64,000 bases of DNA from Serripes groenlandicus (GCA_031761405.1 JASEVX010000003.1:64154423-64218422); one strand, 5' to 3'; positions 1 to 8,768 are shown, counted from the first letter of the stretch. Notes: generated by a model not told the origin, from the letters alone. Numbers and translations: made by a program.

Positions 1-43
1 ACTATATAGTGTATATTGTTACCCCCTCCCCTGATTAGAATGA

Positions 44-212
44 TTTAACAGCCTCTGCAACAGACAGATTTGAAAATGTGGGGGAAAAGAAATTGTTCAA
101 ATTCAAATTCTCATTTTCCCATAATGTTTTCAATTCTGTATAGAATTCCAACTTCCAATTTTCCAGATATTTAATTTTCGCCATCAGAAGTTTTTCTCAG
201 AACACGACTCTT
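44..212 (-). mobile_element. M1 MITE, degraded
   Basis: Retains CCTCTGCAACAGACAG, TTTGAAAATGTGG and the central CATAATGTTTTCAATTCT stretch; both termini eroded. Confidence 0.45.
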
Positions 213-255
213 AAGGTGCACCTGATAAAGCTTAGTAAAGAAGAAGAGAAACAAG

Positions 256-485
256 TTAACCCTTTCCCTCTTACCACAATTCTGCAGCAGACGACTTTGA
301 ACGTATTTTGTCAAAAAATAGAAAATCTCCATAAATGAATGGATAACCTATGACAAAAAGTGGAAAACATTGTGGCAAAAGGAGAAATTGCACGTCTTGT
401 GCAATTTCTTCTTTTGTCACTATGTTTTCAAAAAGCCGTCTGCTGCAGAGGCGTCAGAAAGGGTCTATATGACGGAAAGGGTTAA
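256..485 (+). mobile_element. M1 MITE, standard 230-bp copy (family description)
   Basis: Reference entry for family M1. Ends are TTAACCCTTTCCCTCATA and its complement. Just inside are CTGCAGCAGACGACTTT on one side and GTCTGCTGCAGAGGCGTC on the other; the centre is a hairpin of the type GGCAAAAGGAGAAATTGC / GCAATTTCTTCTTTTGTC. The whole unit is an imperfect palindrome. The plus orientation begins CATACGACAATTCTGC and ends AAGCGTCTATATGAGG. TTAA duplication and CCC.../...GGG termini fit piggyBac-type non-autonomous elements (inference); no transposase is present. Never coding. Confidence 0.9.
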
Positions 486-710
486 TGTGTTGAATTGATA
501 TCCCCTGCCAAATGGACAATTATCTGTTATATTCAGTTTGGACCTCATTGGAATCCATGGGCCAAGTTTCAACACAATTCTGTTAGTAGTTACAGAGATG
601 TTGGGTTGCACCTAGCAAGTCAAGATTCAGAACTTTGTAGGTATTATTTAGGTGATGCAAAACCATTATTCTCTTACCTTTTGGCAGGGGGAAATGAAGA
701 ACATGAGCGA

Positions 711-876
711 TTATCCCTTTCCCTCATACGACAATTCTGCAGCAGACGACTTTGAACATATTTCGTCAAAAAATAGAAAACCTCTATAATTAAATGGATA
801 ACCTATGACACTATGTTTTCAAAAGGCCGTCTGCTGCAGAGGCGTCAGAAAGGGTCTATATGAGGGAAAGGGTTTA
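711..876 (+). mobile_element. M1 MITE, centre deleted
   Basis: 166 bp. Both termini kept; the central hairpin between the ATAACCTATGACA and CTATGTTTTCAAAA stretches is missing. Flanks TTAT/TTTA. Confidence 0.85.
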
Positions 877-939
877 TGAAGAACATCAATGAGTGATTAA
901 ACAATTCACACACACCAAAAAAAAAATCAAGATCCCTTG

Positions 940-1150
940 TTAACCATTTCCCACAATTATGCAGAAGACTTTTGAAAACATTATGGCAAAGAGAGAGAAG
1001 ATTGCTTTTCATGAGCAACTTCTCCTTTTGAAACAATTTTTTCAACTCTTTTCATTAATAACGTATAATTTGTAAAAGATATTCCATACTTTTATATCAC
1101 TGTTTTCAAAGTCGTCTGTTGCAGAGTTACCTAATGTGGGAATAAGTTAA
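940..1150 (-). mobile_element. M1 MITE, old copy
   Basis: TTAA at both ends, diverged interior with recognisable GAAGACTTTTGAAAACATT and AAAGTCGTCTGTTGCAGA. Confidence 0.8.
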
Positions 1151-1338
1151 TAGACCAAAGAAACGAAACCTTGGAATCCCTTAGCAGCACTTTTCATTTT
1201 AATCTGGGATTATTTTTTACATTTTAGACAATATGTTATCAGAGATAAACAATATGCACATAAAAAGAATTGGGAGTACATTTTACATAAACAGTCAAAA
1301 ATGTTACATAATGGTAAATAAAATTTGCTTTTTCTACC

Positions 1339-1399
1339 AAAATGTTTCAGTCATCTGCTACAGAAGCATCAAAAGTAATATATGTTGAAGGAAAAGTTA
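1339..1399 (+). mobile_element. M1 right-end fragment
   Basis: GTCATCTGCTACAGAAGC then GGAAAAGTTAA; left part lost. Confidence 0.4.
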
Positions 1400-1558
1400 A
1401 ACTATACACAGCTTGAAATTATATGAAGAAAAAGAACAAGAAAATCTTGATAAAAGACAATGGAAATTGGAGACCATTGAAAACATGTTTACAACTCTTT
1501 TCAGTAATAATTAAGCTTTTATCTTAAAAAAAAAATTCCTTATTATTTCATGGATGTT

Positions 1559-1788
1559 TTAACCCTTTCCCTCATACAGACGCTTTCTGACGCCTCTGCA
1601 GCAGACGGCTTTTTGAAAACATAGTGACAAAAGAAGAAATTGCACAAAACGTGCAATTTCTCCTTTTGCCACAATGTTTTCCACTTTTTGTCATAGGTTA
1701 TCCATTCAATTATGGAGATTTTCTATGTTTTGACAAAATACGTTCAAAGTCGTCTGCCGCAGAATTGTTGTATGAGGGAAAGGGTTAA
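1559..1788 (-). mobile_element. M1 MITE, standard 230-bp copy
   Basis: TTAA both ends, intact termini and central hairpin with AATTGCACAAAACGTGCAATT. Confidence 0.9.
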
Positions 1789-1860
1789 AAGTCATTTTAT
1801 GCAGATGCAATTAGAGTCTGCCAGCAGAATAGTAAGTTGTTACAATGTACTATACAGACT

Positions 1861-1942
1861 TTATCCCACATATGAAACAGACGACTTAAAACATATTGGC
1901 AACAACTTTGAAAACCTCCGTAAATAAAGTCTAAATATAAAT
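1861..1942 (+). mobile_element. M1 MITE, left half of the copy split by the DIRS element
   Basis: Begins TTATCCCACATATGAAACAG and runs to AAATATAAAT at the DIRS boundary. The right half continues at 8353. Confidence 0.75.
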
Positions 1943-1983
1943 ATGAAGTTTTTAAAGTAAAACATATTTTTATTAGAAAATAC

Positions 1984-2132
1984 TTACCAGTCATTTATTA
2001 CCTGATATATACATCTCCTAACCCTTAATTCATCCAGAAAAAGAACTCGCCTAGCGTATCCCTCACGCCTGTGTGATATACACGGTCACCGGTAAATACC
2101 GGTGCACGAGGTCAACGTGTCACTTTTAGTTT
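1984..2132. repeat. DIRS inverted terminal repeat, 3' side
   Basis: Reverse complement identical, base for base without gaps, to 8185-8333 (paired coordinates sum to 10317). It contains the short palindrome CACCGGTAAATACCGGTG near 2088-2105. Confidence 0.95.
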
Positions 2133-2180
2133 TCAAGTAAGTGTTGGTTGACGACGCGGGGTTGGGAGGCGGGAATATGA

Positions 2181-2274
2181 AATGACTGGTAAGTATTTTC
2201 TAATAAAAATATGTTTTACTTTAAAAACTTCATTTTTATGTCAAAAATACATTACCAGTCATTTATTACCTGAT
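2181..2274. repeat. DIRS internal complementary region (circle-junction template)
   Basis: Positions 2181-2233 are the reverse complement of 1943-1995 (53 of 53), and 2233-2274 are the reverse complement of 8311-8352 (42 of 42). The two halves therefore juxtapose the outermost left and right ends of the element. In DIRS elements this region is thought to template the joining of the ends into a circular DNA that the recombinase integrates. It lies just inside the 3' ITR, the usual DIRS1 position. Confidence 0.93.
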
Positions 2275-2459
2275 GACTTTTCAGCATCGGTCGGGAGGCA
2301 TCTGCCAACACTTCTAGTCCTACAGGTAATGCAGCACATTGTAGTTATTTTTATTTAATTTATTTACTTAGTACTGAGACACAACAGCCTGTGAAAGTAG
2401 GAGAATGGATTGATAAATTTCAATCGTTAAGTACTTTATTGTTGTGTCTAATATGTAAT

Positions 2460-5345
2460 TTAGCATATAACTCGCTGAGACGCCACCAGTGGCCCCAGAG
2501 AGTGAAGATTTTCAGTTTGCTTAGACATAGATCGCAGGTAGGAATTTGAAGAAGTCGATTGAGATTTCCATACCGCGGCACGAAGAATATCCTCTAAAGG
2601 CACATTGTTGGAAAAGGCCCAACTAGTGGAGAGTGCTCTAATTTCATGTGGACGAATCCGTAAAAACGAGAGATCGCGAACTGAAAGATTAGTGTAGGCT
2701 AATTTAATTGTACAGGATATCCAGCGGGAAATAGAAGCCGCTGATATATCCTTACATCCTATCAGAGGGAGAAACAACCTCTTCCTACGGCCCCTTGTCC
2801 CTTTAACTCTCTTAAGGTAAAGCTTAAGAGCTCTAACGGGACATAGAAGTCTGTCGGCATCCAACGGACCACAGCTCGCAGAAAGACTGGGAACCGTGAT
2901 TGGTTTAGGAAGGACCGAAGGTAACTGGTTCTTGGCTAAAAAACCTGACTGACAAAGTAGAGTGAACGAGCCATCAGATTCATTGAATCTGATAAAGCCG
3001 GTTTCTACTGAAAGCGCATGCAACTCACTTCTACGACGCGCGGTCGCAAAGGCAAGAAGAAAGACAGTTTTGTAAGTTAAAAATTTTAACGAAGCAGAAG
3101 ACAGAGGTTCGTACGGCGCCTTTGTAAGAGACCAAAGAACGCAAGATAAATCCCATTTTGGAGTTAAACTCCTACAAACGGGTTTATCTAGTTCGAATGA
3201 TCGCATAAGTTCCGAGAGAAATGGATTAGCACCAATCCTCTCTCCCCCTTTGAACTTAAGCGTATTCGAAAGCATTGAACGATAACCTTTTATTGTGCTA
3301 ACAGCTAGATCTTTATCTTCAAAAAGAAAAAGAAGGAAATCGGCAATCCTAGCTACAGAGGGACACTCAGGATTGATCGACCTAGCATGACACCAATCTG
3401 AGAAGACTGTCCACTTGGAATCATAGACGATTCTAGTGGATCGTCTTCTGGATTGAGCGATGCGAGAGGCAACTTTTTGAGAAAAGTTTCTCTCTCGGAT
3501 CGATCGCTTGATAATGTCCAAGCGTGAAGATGAAGCATTGCCGGGTTGGTATGAAGATGCCGCCCCGGTTGCTGAAACAGAAGGTCGTCTTGAAGAGGAA
3601 GACGTACTGGTTGTGCCGACAGGCAGGCCAGGAGGTCGTTGAACCAAGACCTCTGGGGCCAAAATGGCGCTATCAACAGGATTCTGCACTGTTGAGAACG
3701 AAGAACCTTTTGTAGTACGATCGGGACCAGAATGAACGGGGGAAACGCGTACCCGAATAGACGGTCCCAATCGAGGGTCAGTGCGTCCACTGCCCAGGCT
3801 GCAGGATCGTACATCGGTGACACATAAAGTGGCAGCCGATGGTTGACTCTGGTGGCGAAAAGATCCACCAGTGGTGTCCCGATCCGCATGAATACAGAGT
3901 TTACTACACTCTGATTCAGTGTCCATTCCGCCGGAAGAACTTTGTTTTGGCGGGATAGACTGTCCGCTAAGACATTCAAATGGCCGGGGACGTGTTTTAC
4001 TAAGACTACTAACGACGTCGCCTGGCACCAAAGGAGTAACTTCCATGTCACCAGAAAGAGTAGATGGGAGTGCGTTCCTCCTTGCCTGCGAATGTAGGAC
4101 ACAACAGTAGTATTGTCCGTCGACAATAAAACAGTTGTGTTCGCAACGGAGGCAGAGAACTGTTTGAGAGCTAGCAGGGCTGCTCTCAATTCTAAGTTGT
4201 TTATGTGCAAACAACGTTCCTCCGCTGTCCACATGCCCTGGGCTGTTAGGCCCTGTGGTTCTAAATGAGCTCCCCAACCCACAGCACTGGCATCTGTAAA
4301 AAGGTACAGATCCGGAGGTGATGTGATCAAGGGCACCCCTTGTAGATAGATTAACGGATCCAGCCACCACCGAAGGTGTGACTTGAAGAAATCCGTCAGA
4401 GCTATCTCCTGTTCCAGTGAGTCCACAGACGGACGCCACCGGGACAGAAAAAGATACTGAAGGGGCCGCATGTGGAGCCTGCCTGGACTGACTAGGTCGG
4501 CTGCTGCACTCAGGGACCCCAGAAGTGACAGCATGGACCGGGCTGTTACCATAGCCTGGTCCAGAGTGAGTCTGATCTTCCGGAAAAGAGAATCGACTCT
4601 GTCCGAAGGGACCCGAATCACCGCTAGGTCGGTGAGAAAGGTCATCCCTACGAATGTAAACCTCTTTGACGGAACTAAGTCCGACTTCTGCGTATTGGGA
4701 ATAAGGCCCAATCGCAGAATGGTCCGCCAGGCTAGAGACAGATCGTGAAGGAGAATTAAACGATCTGCTCTGTGGAGTAGCCAGTCGTCGAAGTATTGAA
4801 GAAGCTGGGGCCCGTTCATTCGTAGAAAGGCTCCCACAGCATTTATAATCTTCGTGAATACTCGAGGTGCGGACTTGAGGCCGAAGGGAAGTGCCCTGAA
4901 TTGGTACACTTCTCCATTTACCACAAACCGAAGGTATTTCCTCGACGAGGAAGCGATCGGAATGTGGTAATAGGCGTCTGTGAGGTCTAACGAGACCGCC
5001 CAGTCGTCCTTCCGAATAGCCATTCTGATGGAGCGGGCCGACTCCATCTTGAATTTCTCGACCGGTATTAATAGATTCAGGGCTGACAAATCTATCACCG
5101 GTCTCCACCGACCGTCTTTTTTCGGAACGAGAAAAAGACGGCTGTAGAAACCCCGAGTATTGGGGTTGAGAACCCTCTCTATGGCTTTCTTTTTCAGAAG
5201 TGATGTAATCACTTCTGACATGGTCGGATGGCGTGACGACAGATCGATGGGCACGCTTGTCATGGGAGGGGGGGAAACGAAGGGAATTAGATACCCTTCT
5301 TGTATCACGGATAAAATCCAACGATCCTCCGTGATACTCCCCCAT
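2460..5345 (-). CDS. Tyrosine recombinase of the DIRS element, with long upstream overprinted frame
   Basis: 961-codon open frame. The recombinase occupies roughly residues 640-945: a core-binding helical region (about 640-720), then the catalytic domain with R771 in ARRRSELHAL, H900 and R903 in RPHEIRAL, W926 in AAVWKS and nucleophile Y936 in SNSYLRSM. This is the R..HxxR..W..Y layout of phage-integrase-type recombinases. It would integrate the circular DNA copy without a target duplication (family knowledge). The first ~660 residues (5345 to 3353) overlap the RT gene in another frame and are Ser/Arg-rich without recognisable domains. Translation may begin much further downstream, near residues 600-640, so the stated start is only the frame's first ATG. 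No internal stop. Confidence 0.88.
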   Translation of the reverse strand: MGEYHGGSLDFIRDTRRVSNSLRFPPSHDKRAHRSVVTPSDHVRSDYITSEKESHREGSQPQYSGFLQPSFSRSEKRRSVETGDRFVSPESINTGREIQDGVGPLHQNGYSEGRLGGLVRPHRRLLPHSDRFLVEEIPSVCGKWRSVPIQGTSLRPQVRTSSIHEDYKCCGSLSTNERAPASSILRRLATPQSRSFNSPSRSVSSLADHSAIGPYSQYAEVGLSSVKEVYIRRDDLSHRPSGDSGPFGQSRFSFPEDQTHSGPGYGNSPVHAVTSGVPECSSRPSQSRQAPHAAPSVSFSVPVASVCGLTGTGDSSDGFLQVTPSVVAGSVNLSTRGALDHITSGSVPFYRCQCCGLGSSFRTTGPNSPGHVDSGGTLFAHKQLRIESSPASSQTVLCLRCEHNCFIVDGQYYCCVLHSQARRNALPSTLSGDMEVTPLVPGDVVSSLSKTRPRPFECLSGQSIPPKQSSSGGMDTESECSKLCIHADRDTTGGSFRHQSQPSAATLCVTDVRSCSLGSGRTDPRLGPSIRVRVSPVHSGPDRTTKGSSFSTVQNPVDSAILAPEVLVQRPPGLPVGTTSTSSSSRRPSVSATGAASSYQPGNASSSRLDIIKRSIRERNFSQKVASRIAQSRRRSTRIVYDSKWTVFSDWCHARSINPECPSVARIADFLLFLFEDKDLAVSTIKGYRSMLSNTLKFKGGERIGANPFLSELMRSFELDKPVCRSLTPKWDLSCVLWSLTKAPYEPLSSASLKFLTYKTVFLLAFATARRRSELHALSVETGFIRFNESDGSFTLLCQSGFLAKNQLPSVLPKPITVPSLSASCGPLDADRLLCPVRALKLYLKRVKGTRGRRKRLFLPLIGCKDISAASISRWISCTIKLAYTNLSVRDLSFLRIRPHEIRALSTSWAFSNNVPLEDILRAAVWKSQSTSSNSYLRSMSKQTENLHSLGPLVASQRVIC

Positions 5346-5503
5346 TCTTCCCTGAAAAATGACAGGCGGCCCCCTACTGCAATCTCCGGCCTCGGGATAG
5401 TCATAGAGAGGTGCGTACCCCTAGGGCTGCGGCCTAGGAGCCGTACCATACCTGGAAGTATGCTTCGGCTTAGCTCCCGTGAAACGGGGCTTCGGTTTAG
5501 CAT
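3353..5503 (-). CDS. Reverse transcriptase - RNase H polyprotein of the DIRS element
   Basis: 716 codons. RT: FLVPKKDGRWRPVIDLS (residues 124-140), the first catalytic Asp in SLDLTDAYYHI (171-181), LPFGLKSAPRVF (205-216) and the active-site YFDD box (237-240). RNase H: D404 in LFTDAS, E438 in NNLELR, D463 in LSTDN and D514 in HLNVLADSLSR, the usual D-E-D-D set. A conserved-looking tail of about 190 residues follows, with DLFAT and VSPMYDP. DIRS elements carry a region described as Dam-like methyltransferase in this place, but I could not verify a catalytic motif. The enzyme copies element RNA into DNA. Start is the first ATG of the frame; the true start may differ, since the frame overlaps gag by 83 nt. 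Its 3' 1993 nt are also open in the recombinase frame. No internal stop, so the domain looks intact. Confidence 0.92.
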   Translation of the reverse strand: MLNRSPVSRELSRSILPGMVRLLGRSPRGTHLSMTIPRPEIAVGGRLSFFREEWGSITEDRWILSVIQEGYLIPFVSPPPMTSVPIDLSSRHPTMSEVITSLLKKKAIERVLNPNTRGFYSRLFLVPKKDGRWRPVIDLSALNLLIPVEKFKMESARSIRMAIRKDDWAVSLDLTDAYYHIPIASSSRKYLRFVVNGEVYQFRALPFGLKSAPRVFTKIINAVGAFLRMNGPQLLQYFDDWLLHRADRLILLHDLSLAWRTILRLGLIPNTQKSDLVPSKRFTFVGMTFLTDLAVIRVPSDRVDSLFRKIRLTLDQAMVTARSMLSLLGSLSAAADLVSPGRLHMRPLQYLFLSRWRPSVDSLEQEIALTDFFKSHLRWWLDPLIYLQGVPLITSPPDLYLFTDASAVGWGAHLEPQGLTAQGMWTAEERCLHINNLELRAALLALKQFSASVANTTVLLSTDNTTVVSYIRRQGGTHSHLLFLVTWKLLLWCQATSLVVLVKHVPGHLNVLADSLSRQNKVLPAEWTLNQSVVNSVFMRIGTPLVDLFATRVNHRLPLYVSPMYDPAAWAVDALTLDWDRLFGYAFPPFILVPIVLQKVLRSQQCRILLIAPFWPQRSWFNDLLACLSAQPVRLPLQDDLLFQQPGRHLHTNPAMLHLHAWTLSSDRSERETFLKKLPLASLNPEDDPLESSMIPSGQSSQIGVMLGRSILSVPL

Positions 5504-5960
5504 AATTCCGGCCCGTGGAAGGAGGTTGTTTAGGCGGTACAGCCTTCACTTCCTGTTTCTGCTTTTTCGCCGGGGGCTTCCTAGTATTAGTCCATTTAGC
5601 CGCCGGTGCAGAGTATTTACGACTCTGTGACAAAGCATTTACTGCACTCGCCGAAAGGCGTCTGGATTGTTCTGACGAATCAGTAACAGTCACTGCAGCA
5701 ACCCTTCCACCAAAGAGAAGATTGGAGGATAAGGGGGCGGCTCTTAAGCTGTCCTTGCTATTTTGTAGCAGAGAAGAGGATTTGACAAGTGTCGCATCTC
5801 TCCTCGCGGACAGCATTTCCGTGGCGTTCTGCAAATTCAGAGCCAACAGGTGCCGATTCCCCGTATCAAAAGCCTCCAGAATTCTGCTAGCCCCTCTGCT
5901 AGAGACATTCTCCTCTTTAAGTAGAAATGCCAGAGCTATGGCGAAATGATCGTCATGTGC
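5421..5960 (-). pseudogene. DIRS Gag C-terminal segment in the -1 frame
   Basis: An open frame beginning just after a TAG (5961-5963) and ending at 5421, about 179 codons. It starts with an amphipathic segment reading DDHFAIALAFLLKEE and continues into a basic C-terminus rich in Lys, Pro and Gly, plausible for RNA binding. The first in-frame ATG is at 5846. It overlaps the end of the upstream gag frame by 25 nt and the start of the RT ORF (5503) by 83 nt. Continuity of composition suggests that one ancestral Gag was split by a single-base insertion or deletion. Alternatives are a separate small ORF or a sequencing error. Confidence 0.6.
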
Positions 5961-7711
5961 CTAGGCACTACCCTAAGAACTTCTTCAATAGCCTGCTGCA
6001 GGGACCAACGATCCGCAGCCGGCTCGTCTTCTATAGGTAATAGACTTTCCGTTTCTTCGTCAGACGAAGAAGTGGAGGATTGTCTAGGCCTACGACGAGA
6101 AGTATTGTGCTTAACCGGACTTCCCACCGGTTGACCAATTTCCGATCCAGAAATGGATTCATTCTCTGATAAATCCATAAGCTGGTGACGATCATGTGAA
6201 CTCAACCTTCTATCCGCAGCAGAGAAAGGTTGCACAGAGTCAATCATCGGAGCCGAACTCACTGTATGTGATCTTTTCGACTTCCCCTTAACGGAACAAG
6301 CAATATTCCGATCGGGGGATTGCCTTTCAAAGGACTGCCTCTTGGAGAGGTGTCCTTCCGGGAGTCGTAAATTCCTATAATCAGGAATTTGACGATCACG
6401 GTAGGCATCACTAACCTGTCTGTCATAGAACCGATCACTCCTTCGTAATGAAGGTTGGTAACGTGGAGGAGTAATATCTCTTGAATAATACACTGTTCCC
6501 CTAGGAGAACGGAATGATTTTCTCGATATGTACTCTCCGTAATCTATGTCCGCAGGTTGGTTATTAAAACCTGGTAAACCAGTGTTCTGAATATCCAAAT
6601 AATCAGGCTGTGCTGCGAAGGAATGATAACGTGTATCTATCCGATCGAGACGCACTGATCCCGGTTGCCTGGTACCGGGTTGCCCGGTACCTGGTTGACC
6701 GGTGGCAGGTCGAGTCATGTATGAATGACTGCCTTGCTGATTCTCCCATTCATCGTGAAATGAATGACCCATGTCCTCATTCCCGGTGTATGGATTAGTC
6801 ATGCTGAATTGACTGACAGAATGCCCGGTCGCTTCATGCAGCCCGGTGCCCGGTCTAGTCATTTCAGAATGACTGCCTGGTTGCCCGGTGACTGGTCGTA
6901 TCATTCTAGAATGATTGCCCGGTTGCCCGGTGACCGGTCTCGTCATTTCAAAATGACTGCCTGGTTGCCCGGTGCCCGGTTGCCCGGTGCCCGATTTAAC
7001 CAAGGTAATATGACTGTCCAGTTTCCCGGAACCCGGTTGCCCGGTACCCGGTTGCCCGGTACCCGGTCGCCCGGAGTCATAAGGGTTTTGCTCGGAAGCA
7101 TCACCCTGTGGACCAATGATAGGCAATTGTAATGCTCCATCACCGGTCCCCAAATTCTGCCCGCCGACCGGGTAATTTGGAACTCTGCTGTAGGCTTCCG
7201 AAGAATGCCTATCAACTGAGTGTGGTGAAAGAGGGGGCCATTCTGTTAGGTTTCCCTGAGAATGCCCCATTGCCTCACCCGAAGGTTCAGCACTAACACC
7301 AGTCGTCTGTTTTTGACCAGACGATATCATACGTTCCTCCGAACTTCGAGACGGTCCCGTCGTGGCTGTTACAGAGGCGTATGTCTTGACTGAAGATTGA
7401 AAAGCTCTGCTTCCCCTTTCCTTCCGTCTAATCAACCCAGTCGTGGAGTCTGTTGGGGAAAAACCCTCGAATTCCCCTTCGCTCGTAGAGCTAATACTTA
7501 CCTTCTTCTTCAAAGGAACAGTTTTACTCTTACGGCTTTTGTGAGTCCTCCTCGATATGGCCTGTTTCCAAACGGAAGCCGACCATAACGAACAGAACTC
7601 ACATGGTGAATCCTTTGTGCACTTAGTGCACGCAATGCAGGAAGAGTGCGTGTCCCACAAGGCCACTAAATGACCGCATGAGCCACGCCTCTGTTCACCA
7701 TTATGTGACAT
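5936..7711 (-). CDS. DIRS Gag-like protein, N-terminal and central part (591 codons)
   Basis: First ORF of the element, starting at an ATG 641 nt from the 5' terminus. Residues 12-40 hold a compact Cys/His cluster (C12, H14, H22, C25, C28, C31, C37, C40) that could bind zinc. Basic residues follow (about 50-70). Residues about 210-350 are a low-complexity tract of GQPG and TRP.TGQPG repeats, then an Arg/Tyr/Asp-rich stretch and an acidic Ser-rich stretch (about 550-575). The frame ends at TAG (5936-5938), immediately before an open -1 frame (5421-5960) that looks like the rest of the protein. Gag of this family packages element RNA into cytoplasmic particles (family knowledge). Function is assigned by position and composition, not a catalytic motif. 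The 25-nt overlap with the -1 frame has no canonical slippery heptamer, so a one-base indel is likelier than programmed frameshifting. Confidence 0.75.
   Translation of the reverse strand: MSHNGEQRRGSCGHLVALWDTHSSCIACTKCTKDSPCEFCSLWSASVWKQAISRRTHKSRKSKTVPLKKKVSISSTSEGEFEGFSPTDSTTGLIRRKERGSRAFQSSVKTYASVTATTGPSRSSEERMISSGQKQTTGVSAEPSGEAMGHSQGNLTEWPPLSPHSVDRHSSEAYSRVPNYPVGGQNLGTGDGALQLPIIGPQGDASEQNPYDSGRPGTGQPGTGQPGSGKLDSHITLVKSGTGQPGTGQPGSHFEMTRPVTGQPGNHSRMIRPVTGQPGSHSEMTRPGTGLHEATGHSVSQFSMTNPYTGNEDMGHSFHDEWENQQGSHSYMTRPATGQPGTGQPGTRQPGSVRLDRIDTRYHSFAAQPDYLDIQNTGLPGFNNQPADIDYGEYISRKSFRSPRGTVYYSRDITPPRYQPSLRRSDRFYDRQVSDAYRDRQIPDYRNLRLPEGHLSKRQSFERQSPDRNIACSVKGKSKRSHTVSSAPMIDSVQPFSAADRRLSSHDRHQLMDLSENESISGSEIGQPVGSPVKHNTSRRRPRQSSTSSSDEETESLLPIEDEPAADRWSLQQAIEEVLRVVPRHMTIISP
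6655..7085 (-). repeat. Coding minisatellite inside gag
   Basis: Imperfect tandem repeats built around GGTTGCCCGGTG on the plus strand, translating to GQPG / GTGQPG / TRPVTGQPG units in Gag. The unit length stays a multiple of three, so copy-number change would keep the frame. Confidence 0.8.
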
Positions 7712-8184
7712 AGTATAAATACAAAATCAAATTACGAAGTTCAAAAACAAAAAATAATATTTTCTATTCTTTTATTTCTTTTCGTTTTACGGACGTAATT
7801 CAATGAAAAAATATTTTTTAAATATTCTCCAAATGTCTATGTAATTATACAAAACAACAACAAAGGCGATAAACAATATTATCGCTACCGGATCGGGAAA
7901 TCTCACCGTTGAAAATTAATTGAAAAATTAATGCACGGTCATTCAAGACCCGACTCGTAACTGAAATAGTGGGTGGGGTAACCACCCGCGGCTCTCAGCT
8001 AGTTGTTACTACAAAAAAACACAACTTAAACACAAACAATAAATAAACAAAGTTCAAGTTCAAGAAGTAAATGTACAGTTTAACTGAATGAATTGACCCG
8101 TTAAAGCGAAAGCTTTAACTAGACAACGAAAATAAATTTAGAAAAATGAAAATAAATTCAAGCCTGTAGGTCGGTGTGTCCAGG

Positions 8185-8333
8185 AAACTAAAAGTGACAC
8201 GTTGACCTCGTGCACCGGTATTTACCGGTGACCGTGTATATCACACAGGCGTGAGGGATACGCTAGGCGAGTTCTTTTTCTGGATGAATTAAGGGTTAGG
8301 AGATGTATATATCAGGTAATAAATGACTGGTAA
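8185..8333. repeat. DIRS inverted terminal repeat, 5' side
   Basis: Partner of 1984-2132, identical over 149 bp. Minus-strand transcription of the element would start in or near this repeat; no promoter motif could be assigned with confidence. Confidence 0.95.
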
Positions 8334-8352
8334 TGTATTTTTGACATAAAAA

Positions 8353-8424
8353 TAGTTGAAAATAGTGGCAAAAATCGTTGGCTTGAGAGGCTACAGAAAG
8401 CGTCTGCATGTGAGAAAGGGATAC
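8353..8424 (+). mobile_element. M1 MITE, right half of the copy split by the DIRS element
   Basis: Starts TAGTTGAAAATAGTGGCAAA, ends GTGAGAAAGGGATA. Together with 1861-1942 it makes a 154-bp M1 unit. Confidence 0.75.
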
Positions 8425-8768
8425 AATGTTACAAAAATTGTTGTTAAATATTTTGAAATTAATCCATTTAACAATTCAAGGGACATTACTTTTGTCATTA
8501 TATTTTTTTTCTAACATTTATCTCCCTTACACTACTTCAGCTGGTGAATTGAAAACATTGCAGCAATGTTTGCTCATTTTATTGAAAAATAAATAGAACA
8601 AATATCAGACGGGCTGACATTCAAACAGATCTCCTCAGTGTAAATGAATTGTCACAGTCACATGCCTGACAGGTCAATGTACAAAATAGAGCAATGTAAC
8701 CGGACTATTTTAACTTATTCCAAAATATAACAGTAGATATGCAAGAGTGAAACACATGATCAAGTTCA

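Larger units (their letters stand above)
1943..8352 (-). mobile_element. DIRS-type tyrosine-recombinase retrotransposon, near complete
   Basis: A 6.4-kb element reading on the minus strand: 5' terminus at 8352, then gag, RT-RNase H, tyrosine recombinase, internal complementary region, 3' terminus at 1943. The inverted terminal repeats (1984-2132 and 8185-8333) are identical over 149 bp. Each outer end has a non-shared extension (1943-1983 and 8334-8352). The internal complementary region 2181-2274 is the reverse complement of the left outer end joined to that of the right outer end, which is the hallmark of DIRS1 circular intermediates. Recombinase in place of integrase, and absence of long direct terminal repeats, also fit DIRS (family knowledge). 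No target duplication is visible, as expected for recombinase-mediated insertion. Identical ITRs suggest recent insertion, but the gag frame break suggests this copy may be defective. It lies in the same orientation as the AUTS2-like exons and splits an M1 MITE. Confidence 0.93.

Noticed and set aside
5160..5949. Plus-strand ORFs of 144-156 codons over the DIRS gag/RT region
   Set aside because: They are antisense shadows of the GC-rich RT and gag frames with no recognisable motif.
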